Positions 23,162-35,455 of a stretch of DNA of 64,000 nt are shown piece after piece. The translations under genes were made by a program, and so were the position numbers. The stretch's first letter is position 1, and each line of letters starts with the position of its first letter. The notes below the pieces were generated by a model. It was not told the DNA's origin. It searched no databases and saw nothing but the letters and a program-made list of their open reading frames with translations. Source of the stretch: Aquarana catesbeiana (lineage: Eukaryota > Chordata > Amphibia > Anura > Ranidae); assembly GCF_042186555.1 (NCBI RefSeq), contig NC_133328.1:63739685-63803684 (forward strand). Direction: 5' to 3'.

Positions 23162-26100
23162 TTTCTCAAAAAGGGTTTTATTGAATTTTATGTTTGAACA
23201 AAAAGTGTAGAACATACATCTCAATAAACAAGGTTGCAGATGAATAATATGCAGTTATAGTGCAATGGTACAAGCTGTCCGCCCATGAAAGAGGTATTGG
23301 TCACCTTAAGCGAGGCGGGGAAATATAAAAACATTAATATATGTAAACTTGCAAGATTCCTAAGTCTTTTTCAGTGCAGGTGAGATGTCCAAGGGCCAGC
23401 ATCTAGCCCATGGGAACTAGTGAGAAGCACAATGGAACTGTCAATTATCAGACATTATCTTCTTTATTTTCTGCAGAAATAAGAAGCGGTCAGTGTTGAG
23501 ATCGGGATAGGCCTGTGGGTTGCTTACACACCACTGAGTGATAATCCCAGTACCATTCACCCTTAAAGGGAACTTCGCTGTGAATGGACCGGGATGTTCG
23601 AGAGGTGGGTGGGTGGAGCTAGAATTGGTGGTGTGGTTGGAGGTTTGCTTATTTCCCAATAGGAACTCTGGATGACGGGATGGGAATGGCAACTGGAGTG
23701 TTCATAGTAGTACGAGCATGAGCCCTTACCTGTGGGGTAAACAGGAAAGGAGATGTTCTGGGAGTAGTATAAAGCTTATCTAAATGAAAAACAGTGTTGG
23801 GAAAACACTGTAGGGGAGAGATAGGGTGGGAAATGGGGGTGGGAGATGGCGGTTGTGTTATAAGGGTGTGTCCGAAACGGAAGGTAATGGATGGCCTTCA
23901 AGATGATCGTGGAGGAGTTTGAGGCAACGATGTCCACGTTTGGGTTTGTCTGAAGTGTAGACAACTTGCCCATGTGACACAGAATTTAGTAGGGTTGTCA
24001 TTGGATTGGCATATAAGATTTTCCATGTTAGCTATTCTGTCTACCCTACGGATCCAATCTCGGACCGTGGGGGGGGCAGTGTTCCTCCAGAAGGCCGGGA
24101 TGCATAGGTTGGCTGCATTGATGAGATGTAAAGTGAGGGATTTTTTGTAGGAACTCAGAGAGACAGGAGTGTGGTGAAGCAAGTAGTGTGCTGGAGAAAG
24201 TGTTAATTGGAACGTAGTGATTTGTGAGATCAACTGATTTATTTCATTCCAAAATGGTTGTATCAGGCTGCATTCCCACCAAATGTGCAGTAGAGTGCCC
24301 CTGGATGCACCACATCTCCAGCTGGTTGGGGGAATGGTGGGGTGGAAGTGGTGAACCTTCTCAGATGTCCTATACCATTTAGAGAACAATTTGTATCTGT
24401 TTTCCTGCGTGGAGACGTTAATGGAGCCTTTGTGCATGAGGGTGAATATTTGATCCCATTCATTGGATGAGAGATCTATGGACAGATCATTTTCCCATTG
24501 AAGTACCAGTTTGTCCCTTTTGACCTCGTGGTGTGAGAAAAGGAGGGAGTAAAGCGTGGAGATTAAGTGGCTCTGGGGTTCTGTACTCAAGCAAAGAAGT
24601 TCAAAAGGTGTGTGATCTCTATGCCAATGGGAAGTGTGCTGGGTGGCCTGAAGGAAATGTCTCAGTTGTAAGTATTTATAGAAGGGTATATCGTGGTTGG
24701 GTAAGGTTGTAGAGAGTACTGGTTGGGGGAGGAGCGATCCGTTCTGAAAAAACTTGTGTGCCCTAGCCTGCGTGGTATGTGCAACAAGAGTCCTATCTTT
24801 CAACGTCAGGCCTGGGGGAAAGTCTGGGTTGTTGTCGAGTGGCGTCATAGGGCCAGGTGAGGGTGTAGTATTGAGCAATTTACAGGCCATTTTGAAAATG
24901 GATAGTGTGGCACTAATGAGGGGGTGTGAGGAGAAATCTTGGGGAACGTGTCTGTGATTAATCCAGGGTGAGTTGGCAATAGGAAGACTCGTCAAGGAAT
25001 CCTCCAGTGCAATCCAGTCTTTGGAAAGGCGGTGTATGTGCCAGTCAACCACTCTGGTTAAATGACAGGCCCAATGGTACTTTTGAAGGTCTGGGAGGCC
25101 TAAGCCTCCAAATTGTTTGGGAAGAGCCAGCCTATCCCAACTAAGTCGTGTGGCTTTAGTTGCCCAAATGAAGGTCCTACAAATACGCTTGTAGGAAAGG
25201 AAGAAAGAAGTCGGGAGCTTAATCGGTATAGCTTGGAGGAGGTAAAGGAGTCTGGGTAGGATATTCATTTTCAATATGGCGATCCTGCCCAGCCAAGAGA
25301 AGGAGCCCAGGTGCCTCTTCCGGAGATCCGTTTGGATGGACAGGATCAATGGTAGAAAATTTTTGGCATAAAGGTCAGATAGATTTGTTGTAAGTAGGAA
25401 ATGTCTAATTTTTCCCAACTGAATGGGAAGTTGTTTTTGCATAGAGTCACAGTAGCTGTTGGTAGGGTGATGTTGAGGGCCTTTGATTGCTCAAAATTGA
25501 TTTGAAGGTTGGAGAGGTTTTTGAAGAGTGTAAAGTCTGCTAATAAGTTGGGTGTAGTTGTAATGGGATCTGTCAAGAAAAGTAAGATGTCGTCAGCATA
25601 GGCTGCCATTTTACACTGAGTATGCAGAACGTCCACCCCCCGAATGGCAGGGTTGTCTCTCAGTCTGCGGAGCATGGGTTCCATGGTTAATATGAATATT
25701 AGCGGCGACAGGGGGCAACCCTGGCAGGTTCCATTGGATACAGAGAAGGCGTCCGACAATTCCACGTTAACCCTGATTCTGGCCCTCGGGGAGGAGTATA
25801 GGGCCAAAACCATCTGTAGCATACGTGGTGGTAAGCCCACAGCTCTTAAAGTGGCCTCCATGTAGTCCCAAGTAACTCTGTGGAACGCCTTCTCTGCATC
25901 CAAGGAAAGGAAAAAAACAGGTGTAGACGTTTTGGTGAGCCAGTGATGAATGTTCAGTGCTTTGGTGGTGTTGTCCCTGGCTTCACGACCAGGGACAAAG
26001 CCCACTTGGTCCAGTGAGATCAGGGTAGAGATGAAGGGTAGAATACGATTAGCCAATGCTTTTGCATATAGTTTTAGATCTACATTTAGAAGGGAGATGG

Positions 26101-28271
26101 AGCGGTAATTGGTTACCAGTGTGGGGTCTTTACCCTGTTTGGGAAGAAGTGTAATGTGGGCTTCGAGCAGGTCATTATTTGCAACAGAGTCAGGGGTAAG
26201 GTTGTTAAGAGCTTTGGTTAAATGTGGGAGGAGGATGTTAGCAAAGGACGTATAATAGCTGACCGAAAGGCCATCCGGGCCAGGGCTTTTGCCCGTCTTC
26301 ATCTGTTTTAAGGCCGTGTGTAATTCGGTCACCGAGAGAGGAAGGTCTAAGGATTGCACATCTTCAAGAGAAAGAGGGGTTGGACCATATTGCGCTAAAA
26401 AATCTTTGATGGCTGTTAGGCGGTCTATTGAAGTGTCGGTGGCGGAGGGGGACGGAGGAAGATTATATAGTTTGGAGAAGTATTGGATAAATTGTGCTGA
26501 TATGTCTTTATTGGTAACCAAAGCTTCCCCTGCAGGGCTGTTAATTTTGTGAATGGTATGTGAGGCCTTCCTTGCTTGGAGAGCCCTTGCCAGGAATTTA
26601 CTAGCTTTGTTGCCAAATTCATAGTATAGCTTTTGCGTCAATGCGAATTTGCGTTTCAACGTAACGTTCAGTGTTTCTAAAAGTTCCTCTCTTGCCTGAG
26701 TAAGTTCAGTTAAAGCAGTAGCTGCAAGGGAAGCTTTGTGTGTTTGTTCGAGTCTGCGTATACATGTGGTAAGTTCGTTAATGCATGCGTGCCTAAGTTT
26801 GTTACGTTGCGCAGCTATAGACAGTAGTTCACCACGAATGACACATTTATGGGCAGCCCACGTAATAGAGGGAGTGACATCATTTGAGGAGTTGTTTGAG
26901 AAAAAGTCAGAGAGGCAAGTAGATAGTCTGAGGACATTGACCTCGTCAGTCAGCAATGAGCTATCAAGGCGCCAAATACGTGTCTTCGTGCTTAATGCGG
27001 AGAATTGCAGAGTCATGGAGATAGGGCTATGGTCTGATAGTAAGGACGGTTCAATGGTTGCTTTAGTAAGGTATGTCAGGTCCTTTTGGGAAAGAAAGAA
27101 GTGATCTAATCTAGAGTACTTGTTGTGTGGTGATGAAAAGAAGGTGAAATCTTTTTCCTTAGGGTGTAAGGTACGCCAAGTGTCATGGAGCAAAAGGTTG
27201 CTTAGTTGTAGTTTGATGGATCGTAGGGCCCAGTATGTGAGGGAGGAGGTCCCGTTTGAAGTGTCAACAGACGGGACGAGTGGGACATTAAAATCACCTC
27301 CGACAATAAGGGTTCCGAAGTAGAAGCTGGAGAGCAGTTGTAGTGTATTACGAAAAAAGGTGACTTAGCCAGAATTGGGAGCATATATATTGGCGATTGT
27401 AAATGGCCTCTGGTGTATATTTCCTTTTATGAAAAGGAATCTGCCGAGCGGATCCCTTTGAACGTCAGTCACCTGGAAGGGACAGTGTTTGAAAATGAGG
27501 ATGGTTACCCCTTTAGATTTTGCCTTGGAATTGGAGGCATGAAAGACCGTGGGAAAGTGACTGTTGTGTAGTTTAGGGATGGAGTCCATCCGAAAGTGTG
27601 TTTCCTGTATCAGTGCGATTTGTGCTTTAGATTGTTTGAGTGAGTAATGGAGTTTGGATCGTTTTTCAGGAGTGTTCAGACCCCTAATATTGACAGAGTA
27701 TAATTTGAGGGCATGCTGTTGAGAATGTGGCATCTTTCCGTGTGTGTGAGTGTCTTAGGTAGCCGCCATTGGAAGGGAGCAGGGAAAAGGATAAAGGGTA
27801 AATGGAGAGCGGTGAGATCCGCTTTGCAAGGTGTAAGCGTGAGTGAAGCATGTGTGTAACAAGGGGGAACCGAGGAGGCGTGGAGTTATGCGTCCACGAG
27901 CCTCTAAAATAGGAGGTCGGTGTGGCACAGAGTGCGCCCGAGGCACAGTTCCCTGTAGCGATTACTGAACCCCAGTACGGATCTGTATGGGGGTTGACCC
28001 AAATCAAGGCGATGGAGAGGTGGAGAAAATATGGGAATAAGGTTCAGACGGTGGGGTGTGATCTGCCGCCACAGGATAAAGAGAGGCATTGGTAGAGGTA
28101 TAGAGCTTTCAATGCGTCCTTCTGGGACTTGTAGTGAAAGCCTTGGTTAGTGTGTGGTGATACACATTGAGCCCCAGGGGCAGAAAATACATTAGGACAG
28201 TCGGGTTGCCTAGTAATGTATGCCGAGCCGTGGGGCTGACCACCCGCCTCAGCCTGTGGGAGAAGACAGTC
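23162..28271 (-). mobile_element. L1-B: 5'-truncated Tx1/L1-like LINE
   Basis: The 16-bp direct repeat TTGTTTGTACTTTTTT at 23146-23161 and 28272-28287 brackets the element. The 3' end (left) has a short A-tract and AATAAA-type signal on the minus strand (ATTCAATAAAACCC near 23175-23190). The 5' 540 bp (27734-28271) are non-coding; ORF1 is missing, so insertion was truncated just upstream of ORF2. It sits inside a Penelope-like region. Confidence 0.85.
23898..27733 (-). pseudogene. L1-B ORF2, nearly open
   Basis: About 1,280 codons with only two lesions seen: a TAA at 27365-27367, in the endonuclease between the IYAPNSG and GGDFN motifs, and a one-base shift near 25395, after the RT. The endonuclease keeps IQETHF, GGDFN, SRLDHF and LSDHSP. 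The RT has GPDGLSVSYY, CQGCPLSP and an AYADD active site (YADD at 25589-25600). The C-terminal segment from about 25395 to 23898 includes FGGLGLPDL and a WRCG...H...C knuckle. The role is nick and target-primed reverse transcription. The start ATG at 27733 precedes the LYSVNIRGLNT endonuclease opening. The small number of lesions suggests a recent insertion. Confidence 0.88.
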
Positions 28272-28287
28272 TTGTTTGTACTTTTTT

Positions 28288-29590
28288 ACTGATTCTCTCT
28301 CTCATTATGTGCCCACAAAGTCCATTAATTTTTTGACTTGGTCAATCCTTGAATGAATTTGTTTATATGTTTGATTTCTTAATAAAGCCTGCTGCATGGG
28401 AAGGGTTCTGTAGCAATTAAGGCAATTGTTGAGTTTACAATAACATCTCAGTTTTTGGCTTCCTTCTTCCTCTTAACCAGGAAGTGTGCACTTCCTCTCC
28501 TTTTTCCTGGGAACACACATAAGTGCACAGCTCCCCCTGAGGCTGGAGGACTGACTGCCTGACCTGAAGCATAGTTGCCAGATGCACAACTATCAATTCA
28601 TCAAGGAAACTCGGAAGGCCCTCGGCTTTAAGGGGTCTCTCCCAGGTTTCCAAGCGGCTGAAGGAAATCTTTCTCCGGGAAGAAGGGTCAGAATCAGAGG
28701 TCTAGTGGTAGTATGCCAGGGGTACTGGGTTCTTAATAGGCCTAAATGCAAAAGTTATCCACTTGCATGAAGCACCACCCATTATGGTGTAGGCTGCTGA
28801 ACTGCATTGCCCAATGAGAATATGCCGAGGTCTCCCTTGCTAGTACAGAGTTTGCCTGCCACAGACACAATTCCAAACACACTGACAATAGAGGCTCAGT
28901 CTAGGGAATGTATTTTTGTGAATTTATTACAGAAACATGCACAGGAGGGTATTTAGCGGTTCAGAATACTCTAAATAATATCAAAAATATCAACATGAGG
29001 ACAAACTCATTAGAACTAATCCTGTAGCAGCAGCCTTGAGTTGAGGTGATCGGTAATGAACAGTAACTCTAGGTCTCTATAAGGGCAGACCCAGTCCATC
29101 CAGTAACCTTTGGCACTCAATTCCCTCTAGCAGCAGGCACTCCGAAGAGTACCAAAACCAGGTCTTGCAATGTCCTGCCACTCAGCTTCCACACAGCACT
29201 CTTCAGTGAAGGGGATAAAATACTCTTCTCCAGGCCAGTACTCCAGATTGAAAGAGAACTGGAACCCTCCCTGAAGAGGAAAGAAGCCTTTGGAAAGGCC
29301 TTACAGACATTTATCACCTCCACAACAACCTTCTGGAAACGATCTTCTAGGGATTGACTGCGGCATGATAAATATTCATGCTGGTCATTTGACACTCCCT
29401 GCCCTATATTCTGAAGCTTCTTCCAGAAGCAGATGAGAGACATCAAACACACAGCTTGGGAAACCTTGACCAGACAAAAACTGTCAATCACTGCTCCACT
29501 GACTGCAGTGAAACAAAAAAAAATAAATTTTGGCTAGCAGCCCTAAATTTAGGAGGGCGCTACAAAGTTATTTGAAAATATAGTTAGTCT
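28288..29590. other. No gene supported
   Basis: 28288-28400 is probably the other half of the Penelope-like region cut by L1-B. The rest shows no ends or motifs. A 124-codon minus-strand frame at 29117-29491 has no recognisable domains. Confidence 0.4.
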
Positions 29591-29591
29591 T

Positions 29592-29797
29592 TAAGTTAAA
29601 TAAAAAGAGGAAAGTGGCGCCGTCTTCCAGCTAACATAAAAAAATCCCTGTCTGACTATTGGTATAGTGATAAAGTGCAGGTGGCATTGACAAATGCTAT
29701 TGCCACCTGCACTTATCACTATACCAATAGTTGGACAGGGATTTTTTTTTGTTAGCTGGAAGGCAGCGCCACTTTCCTCTTTTTATTTAACTTAATC
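29592..29797. repeat. Foldback with arms of about 95 bp
   Basis: AAGTTAAATAAAAAGAGG opens the left arm and its inverse closes the right arm. Both contain GTGGCGCC-type and CTATACCAATA blocks. The central loop is about 10 bp (TTGACAAATGC). Arms differ at a few bases. It is probably a MITE-type hairpin. Confidence 0.8.
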
Positions 29798-29939
29798 ACT
29801 TGACTTCATTTGTTGAGTTTTCTTTGGGGAGGCAGCAGCTCAGCACACACCTAAGCACGGAATTCCAATTAAATATATAGTTAATCTTTAGGCTCCCTTC
29901 AGACATATGTGCTGCGATAATGTTCATTTTACTGCTGAT

Positions 29940-31240
29940 TACCTCAAATCACTGTAACAAACAGCACAATGCACAAGTATGGTAGGTGCCAGTGGACCTG
30001 CACTGCAGCGCTCTGCAACCTTCATGCATTGCATTATGGTACACGGCGTAGTATATAGTATTTTAGATTGGGCCGCGGGTGAAAGGGTATGTGGATATCC
30101 TTTTCCCGTTGCAATAAAAAGCAAAGTGGGGTTTGTGAGGACTCTGTGAGGAACAATTTGTAAGAGAGAAAGTATACTGTACTGGTCTGGATAGCTGGCA
30201 TTCGCTCGCAAATTGGGTTAGGGCATGTGAGAACTTTGTCGAATGGATTGGAGAAAGTGGATGACCTGTAGAAATTGCATGGGTCCTAAGGAGGAGAACT
30301 CAGTGTCTTGTGACATCTGGAATGAGAACAACCAGGATGAGTTTGTTAAGAAATATTTTCCGCTACACTTGTTCCACTAATAGAGCGGTATATATGCATT
30401 GTCTTGGAGACTGTGGGGGTAATTGGGGTTCCCTAGAATTGGAATAAGGAAACAAAGAAAGACTTAAGGCTTGAATACTGGTGTGCAAGTGAGGGATTTG
30501 AGATAGGATACAGGAAAATGGATCAGAATAATCTGAAGGATTGTAAAGAATGTGAGGTAGGACATTCTACTTAATAACATTGATAACCCATCCCTTAAAA
30601 ATTCTTCATAGTCCAAGTTCACACCTCTGTACAAAGAGAGCGAATGTATTCGGCAAAAAGTCAGGAAAGATTGTTTGACAACACGATTTCATTGCATCTA
30701 ATCTGGGGTGAAGCCCATTTGAAGGCAAAGTTTGCCTTCACTCTATGCAGTGTGGGCTACAATAGGGTTAGATCTAAAGCTTCCGATTTCTAGTTAATAT
30801 GGAAATTGGTCAACTCACCGTATGTGAAAAACTCTGTGGTCAGGTTAGGTTAGGAAGGATATTCTTAACGATTACACAAAAAGAAAAGCAAGCCATCTGC
30901 ATATGCACAGACTTTATGTGTACATTTCCTGACCTGTCTTCTGTAGATGTTTGGGTTTGCTCGTATGTGATGCAAAAAAGGGTTCAAATGAAAATCAGTG
31001 GTGAGAGTGGGCAACCCTGGTGAGTACAGTTTCTGATGGAAAAGGGAGTAATAAGGATACTATTGACCCTAACCTGTGTTGAAGTGGACATATAGAACGG
31101 ACCAATTGCAGGCCTGTATGTGATGTCCGAGTCCAATCACTCCTAAAGTTAGGCGAAGGAAGGTCCACTCAACCCTGTGGCATGCTTTCTCAATGTCTGT
31201 GGAGATTAAGATGTCATTCACACAGGCACTTACACCCATA
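29940..31240 (-). pseudogene. L1-D: old LINE ORF2 fragment
   Basis: On the minus strand the RT motif region starts ISTDIEKACHRVEW (near 31210) and continues in shifted frames through a QGCPTL-like stretch to CAYADG, a decayed YADD. Farther on, WVINVIK and NVLPHILY match the LINE region after the RT. Many stops and shifts show it is older than L1-A and L1-B. The 5' and 3' ends are not clear. Confidence 0.65.
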
Positions 31241-32410
31241 GTTTGTGAATAGGAGTTGTTTTTAAGTGGCTGGAGCTTCCAGGTGCTGAGCGCAGGCAGC
31301 CCATTCATGTCTATGGGAATGCAGTGAAGACAAAAACACAGCCTGTCAGGGAAGTACCAGCTATAGTGCAAGTGATGCTCTGAGACGCACACAAATGCGC
31401 AGGCGCGGTCCTTTAGGTGCACACGCATTGGCTAGTCCTGGCGCCAAGTTGCCTATTTAAGTGCAGAAGCTGCACTAGTGAATTGCTGTTGGATCTACAG
31501 CTATTACCCGCGACTCTGCATCCGTTCCTGTGTTTGACTTCTGTTAATGACCTGGCTTGCCTTGACCTTGCTTGAATGCTACCTACCTGCCCTGACCTGC
31601 TCTGCCTCCTTCCGCACCTGCTACCTACCAGCTGCCTGTCAAGCACCTGCCCCCTGCTATCTGCCCAGTCCCGGGTCTGCTGACTCTGCTGCCATTTGTT
31701 GTTCCAGCGATCTGACTTGTCTCTGGCGACACATCTGCTACCCACTGCCATGGCTGATGCAACATCTTACAGGCACTCATACCCCGTCATGCGCTCTCAG
31801 CCACTGTCGCAACATCAGTGGTCCCAGAGCTGGGGCTGTACGAGAGGCTTCCCTCTACACGTCAGGTTCTGCCAGAAGGTGTATGACACAGCCGCTGGTT
31901 CCATTTTGACATCTGTGCTAGTGATCATCCCAGAATGCAGACTCATTCACGGACTTTGAATGTAAGCACTCATGTGAATGAGGCCTATGAAAATTTGTTC
32001 CACCTTCTACAGGCCAAGTGGATGATATTTATCGCCTGGATAGTTCCATCTTGCTCCGAGTTACTGTCACTTCTTGTCCTATATTTTACCAGACAGGTCA
32101 CAAATAAGTCAGCAGAATAGAGAAAGGCTAGAAGCCCTAGCAGATTTTATTTCTGTCTATGTTCTCGTAGCAGATTTTCTCTCACTTCCTGTCTTATGAA
32201 TCCATTGTATTTAGGACAGAAAGTGAGGATTATTCTCCATTCTAATCCTTTCCCACTGTACAAAAAAAGAAAAGTTTTTGGTTTGAAATATGTATGCTTT
32301 TTTGTACACAGAAAATAGAAAACGAACACTCCAAGCCTACCTTAAAAAGCAACTTCATTTAAAAAGTTGGGGATTACTTAACAACCAGTACCTGCTGAGA
32401 TAATGAACTC
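31241..32410. other. No gene; C/T-rich leader-like segment inside
   Basis: 31440-31720 is rich in CTGCC, GACCTG and CTACC words, like the stretch at 20255-20915, and may be an LTR or leader remnant. The remainder has no clear features. Confidence 0.3.
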
Positions 32411-32520
32411 CATGGTCAGAAATGTATCATTACAATATAGCATCTAGAGTGCCGTGGTCAGGTGTATGTCATGTACAGCCCAGCATATAGAGTGCTCTGG
32501 TCAGGAATATGCACTGTATA
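32411..32520. repeat. Short tandem repeat of about 44 bp
   Basis: Two to three diverged copies of a unit with CATCTAGAGTGCCGTGGTCAGG / CATATAGAGTGCTCTGGTCAGG cores. Confidence 0.45.
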
Positions 32521-33227
32521 ATAATAAAAAAAGTCTACTAAAGCGCTGATAACTAAGTAAATAAACTCAGTGTGATGTGTGATAAAATGTGATAAAATAT
32601 TATTAGTAAAAAAATATATATAAATGTATGTGCCTCCAAATCCGTGAAATTATAGGAAATATCCAAATGATTAAAAGCAGCTCTTATGTGATACAGTGCT
32701 CTGATTAACACTCAAAAAAAACAATAATAATTGTAATAAATATAAGTGCGCTAATAATCAACTTCCATATATATAGAGTAAAAATTAAAAAACAAAATTT
32801 ATCAAAAATAAAAAATAGTGATATAAAATCAAAGTCCCACCAAAACTGCCAAGGTATTAATATATATATCTTCATACGAAATTCCAGATAAAAGTACATA
32901 AAAAGGATAGCAGCAAAAACTTGTAATAATCTCAATCCTCCATACACCAGACAATTATACTCAATATGTTAGATAGAAAAAACAATTCAAAAACGTCTCA
33001 GCCACCTATCTTCAATTAGCCAATCAAGAACGGCACTGCAGAGTTCTGAAGTTTGCTGTGATGGTAAATAAAAAATCTTCCTACTGCGTATTCCAGGGTA
33101 TTTTGTAACAAGAGAAAAGAAAAATATCATTGCGCAGTGTACCTATCATATACGATCGTCTGCACCAACAATATATGCACTCACATTTAGAAAGAACAAA
33201 CAGCGCTTCATGAGACAAACAGGAAAG

Positions 33228-33475
33228 ATCTTACATAGTTACATAGTAGGTGAGGTTGAAAAAAGACACACGTCCATCAAGTCCAACCTATGTGTGTGAT
33301 TATGTGTCAGTATTACCTTACATATCCCTGTATGTTGCGGTCATTCAGGTGATTATCTAATCTAATAGTTTCTTGAAGCTATTAATGCTCCCCACTGAGA
33401 CCACCGCCTGTGGAAGGGAATTCCACATCCTTACTGCTCTTACAGTAAAGAACCCTCTACGTACATCTTGTTTTC
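33228..33475 (-). mobile_element. CR1/L2-type LINE 3' tail
   Basis: The minus strand encodes the end of a CR1/L2 ORF2 (FFTVRA, then MWNSLPQAVV-like residues) and then the 3' tail ending in TTGGACTTGATGGAC, a T-run and TATGTAACTATGTAAG. It is the same family as the tail at 36260-36498. Confidence 0.7.
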
Positions 33476-33524
33476 CTTCCTCTCACCGCTGGCACTGTGT
33501 ATCGGATGACGTCACCTGGCTCCT

Positions 33525-33564
33525 TCCGACGCTTTGCGTCACATGTCACGTGACTTTATCAAGG
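33525..33564 (-). ncRNA. Hammerhead-like motif (second copy of the 7.25 kb type)
   Basis: Minus strand: TTGATAA, then GTCAC and GTGAC as stem II, then GCAA and AGCGTC. The layout and the non-consensus bases equal those of the copy at 7254-7294. Both copies have U and A in place of the C3-G8 pair. The sequence around it (GGAGCCAGGTGACGTCA on the 3' side) is also shared in part. Confidence 0.35.
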
Positions 33565-34132
33565 GTAACCATGTGATCGCAATACCTCCATCTTTATACA
33601 CATACAAGCGTCCTGGTAACCAAGGAGACTTAGCGGTGATTATTGGAATCATCATGTTGTTTCAGCGCTCCCATATTTTATTAAATTTCATATTAAAAAC
33701 TATTTAAAAACATTCTTTTATAAATATACATAGAGACAACCTTAATAGTACTTAGAAAAAACAATATTATACAATCCATATTGCTAAAATTCCGGCTGAT
33801 TATCTACCGCCTTACATGGTTAAATACATGTATTACTTCAGATATAGCAGTGTTTATTCCCGAAAAAATACTCCCTCTAGTGGATAATCACATGTATTAA
33901 ATTACAATCATCACTAAAGATATATGTTCCAATACCATACAATACATCTACAGAATTCTAATAAAAACGCATATTTGTAACTTATTAATTAAATCGTATT
34001 AAATAAAAACATATCTAGAAAAATTTATAGTAAAATTCATATCATTAAAAATATTTAAAAAGATCTTTTAAAAAAACATTTTTCAAAAAATTTTTTTTCA
34101 TTTTATTAAAAAATCTAAAAATATAAAAGAAC

Positions 34133-34332
34133 TCAGGAGTCTGAAATAAAACAATTCAAATCAAATTCAATATTAAGGCCTTTTGGTGCAAAAGTGTCCA
34201 TCTCAAAGATCCATCTGGACTCACTTTTGCTGAGTTGTCTTATTTTGTTACTCCCTCTCCAATGCGGCTTATACTTCTCAATCGCCCAAAATTTAAGAAA
34301 TGTTGGATCTTTATTGTGGTGTGACGCAAAAT
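34133..34332 (-). pseudogene. Penelope-like GIY-YIG endonuclease, C-terminal remnant
   Basis: A frame of about 65 codons ending in TGA (34133-34135). It reads SRHFASHHNKDPTFLKFW, then KIRQLSKSESRWIFEMD and FAPKGLNIEFDLNCF. The pattern (H-KDP...L.F...E, then ESRWI, then P-GLN-E) is what I know from the end of Penelope-type GIY-YIG domains; the catalytic GIY-YIG and Arg motifs would lie upstream and are lost. The nuclease normally cuts DNA for target priming. Confidence 0.6.
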
Positions 34333-34439
34333 GGCGTGATACACTATGTTAAATGTATAATGTATAATGTATAATGAAATTGCCATAGGCATGTAACATA
34401 CAATAAAAAGATCACCTGTGCACCCCTCTTTCACCATTC

Positions 34440-35130
34440 ACTTCTGCACCCACTAGAACCAACCTTCCCTCCTTATTCACCACTTATCTTTTTCTCCCCA
34501 GCATTCCTCTTCTGCCATTATCTTGTGCACCCTTCTTCAACTGCTCACCTCTGCATCCCCTGCCCACCTTTTCCACCACTCACCTCTGCACCTCTCTTCC
34601 CCAGCTCACCTCTCCTTCACCATGCATCCCTGCATCGCCCTCCCCAATCTCTGCCCCTCTTTCCCACAGCTAACCTCTGAAATTCTCACCTACCTCAACA
34701 CCCCTTGTCCAAATGTCCAAAGCTTACCTCTGCACCTCCTGCCCACTGCTCTTATCTCCAGCACTGCTCATCTATGCAGTCTGTGCACTCCTCTTTCACC
34801 ACTGTAATGCCCACCTCCTTTCATCACCACTACTGTGCCAGCACTCCTTTCTGTCACCACTGTGCTTGCACCCCTTTTTAACCACGCCTGAACCACCCAT
34901 TACACCCTCACACCAATTCTGTCTCTACCTTGGCTCTCACTACTGCAGCTGATCCTCATTCTCCCCCCTTGGCATCTAACCTACACTCTAACCCCACTCA
35001 CCGCAGCACCTGACCCCCACTCTGCCCCACTGCTCTCACTACCCCTCCTGCATTCCCCCACTTCAGTCAACACCAATGCCTATCTCTGTGCTCACCCCCA
35101 CTGTAACATTAAACACTTACGTGCTGGCCA
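34440..35130. repeat. Pyrimidine-rich, weakly tandem sequence
   Basis: The + strand is over-rich in C and T with many CACCTCTGCACC- and CCACTC-like words, consistent with a decayed tandem array. The frames left open here are low-complexity. Confidence 0.5.
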
Positions 35131-35455
35131 CCACTGCAGTGACCTTCTGTATTCCATCTGTTTAACAAATGGGCACACCTAGTTTTTGTGTATTTGAACA
35201 TTATTTGTTCACTGAGGTTAAATGATGAAAGTGTGATCAGAGAGAAATTAGGCCAACATCCTAATTAGTACTAAAATGAAGGCAGAGACCCCTTAATGGG
35301 ACTTTAAGGGGCTCTCAACCTTCATTGACACAAATGAGGAGCCTTTCTTTGGCACAACAGCGGGTCAGAAAAGTTGAAATGAGCTTCTTTAAAGGAGTTG
35401 TAAAGAGCAACCTCCCCAGCACCCCCAATACTTACCTGAGCCCCATCTCTCTCCA

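Larger units (their letters stand above)
32521..34335 (-). mobile_element. Penelope-like element, 3' part
   Basis: On the minus strand the order is: end of a GIY-YIG endonuclease frame (34332-34133), about 570 bp AT-rich 3' region, a hammerhead-like motif (33564-33525), then a further kilobase of AT-rich sequence. A CR1/L2 tail (33228-33475) is inserted in the last part. The reverse transcriptase is missing, so this is a truncated copy. Penelope-like elements join an RT to a GIY-YIG nuclease and often carry hammerheads in terminal repeats, which fits the order seen. Confidence 0.55.

Noticed and set aside
29117..29491. 124-codon minus-strand frame
   Set aside because: No domain, no close splice signals and no similarity to the LINE frames; taken as chance.
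31440..31720. LTR retrotransposon call for the C/T-rich block
   Set aside because: No second LTR, primer site, gag or pol seen within reach; composition alone is not enough.
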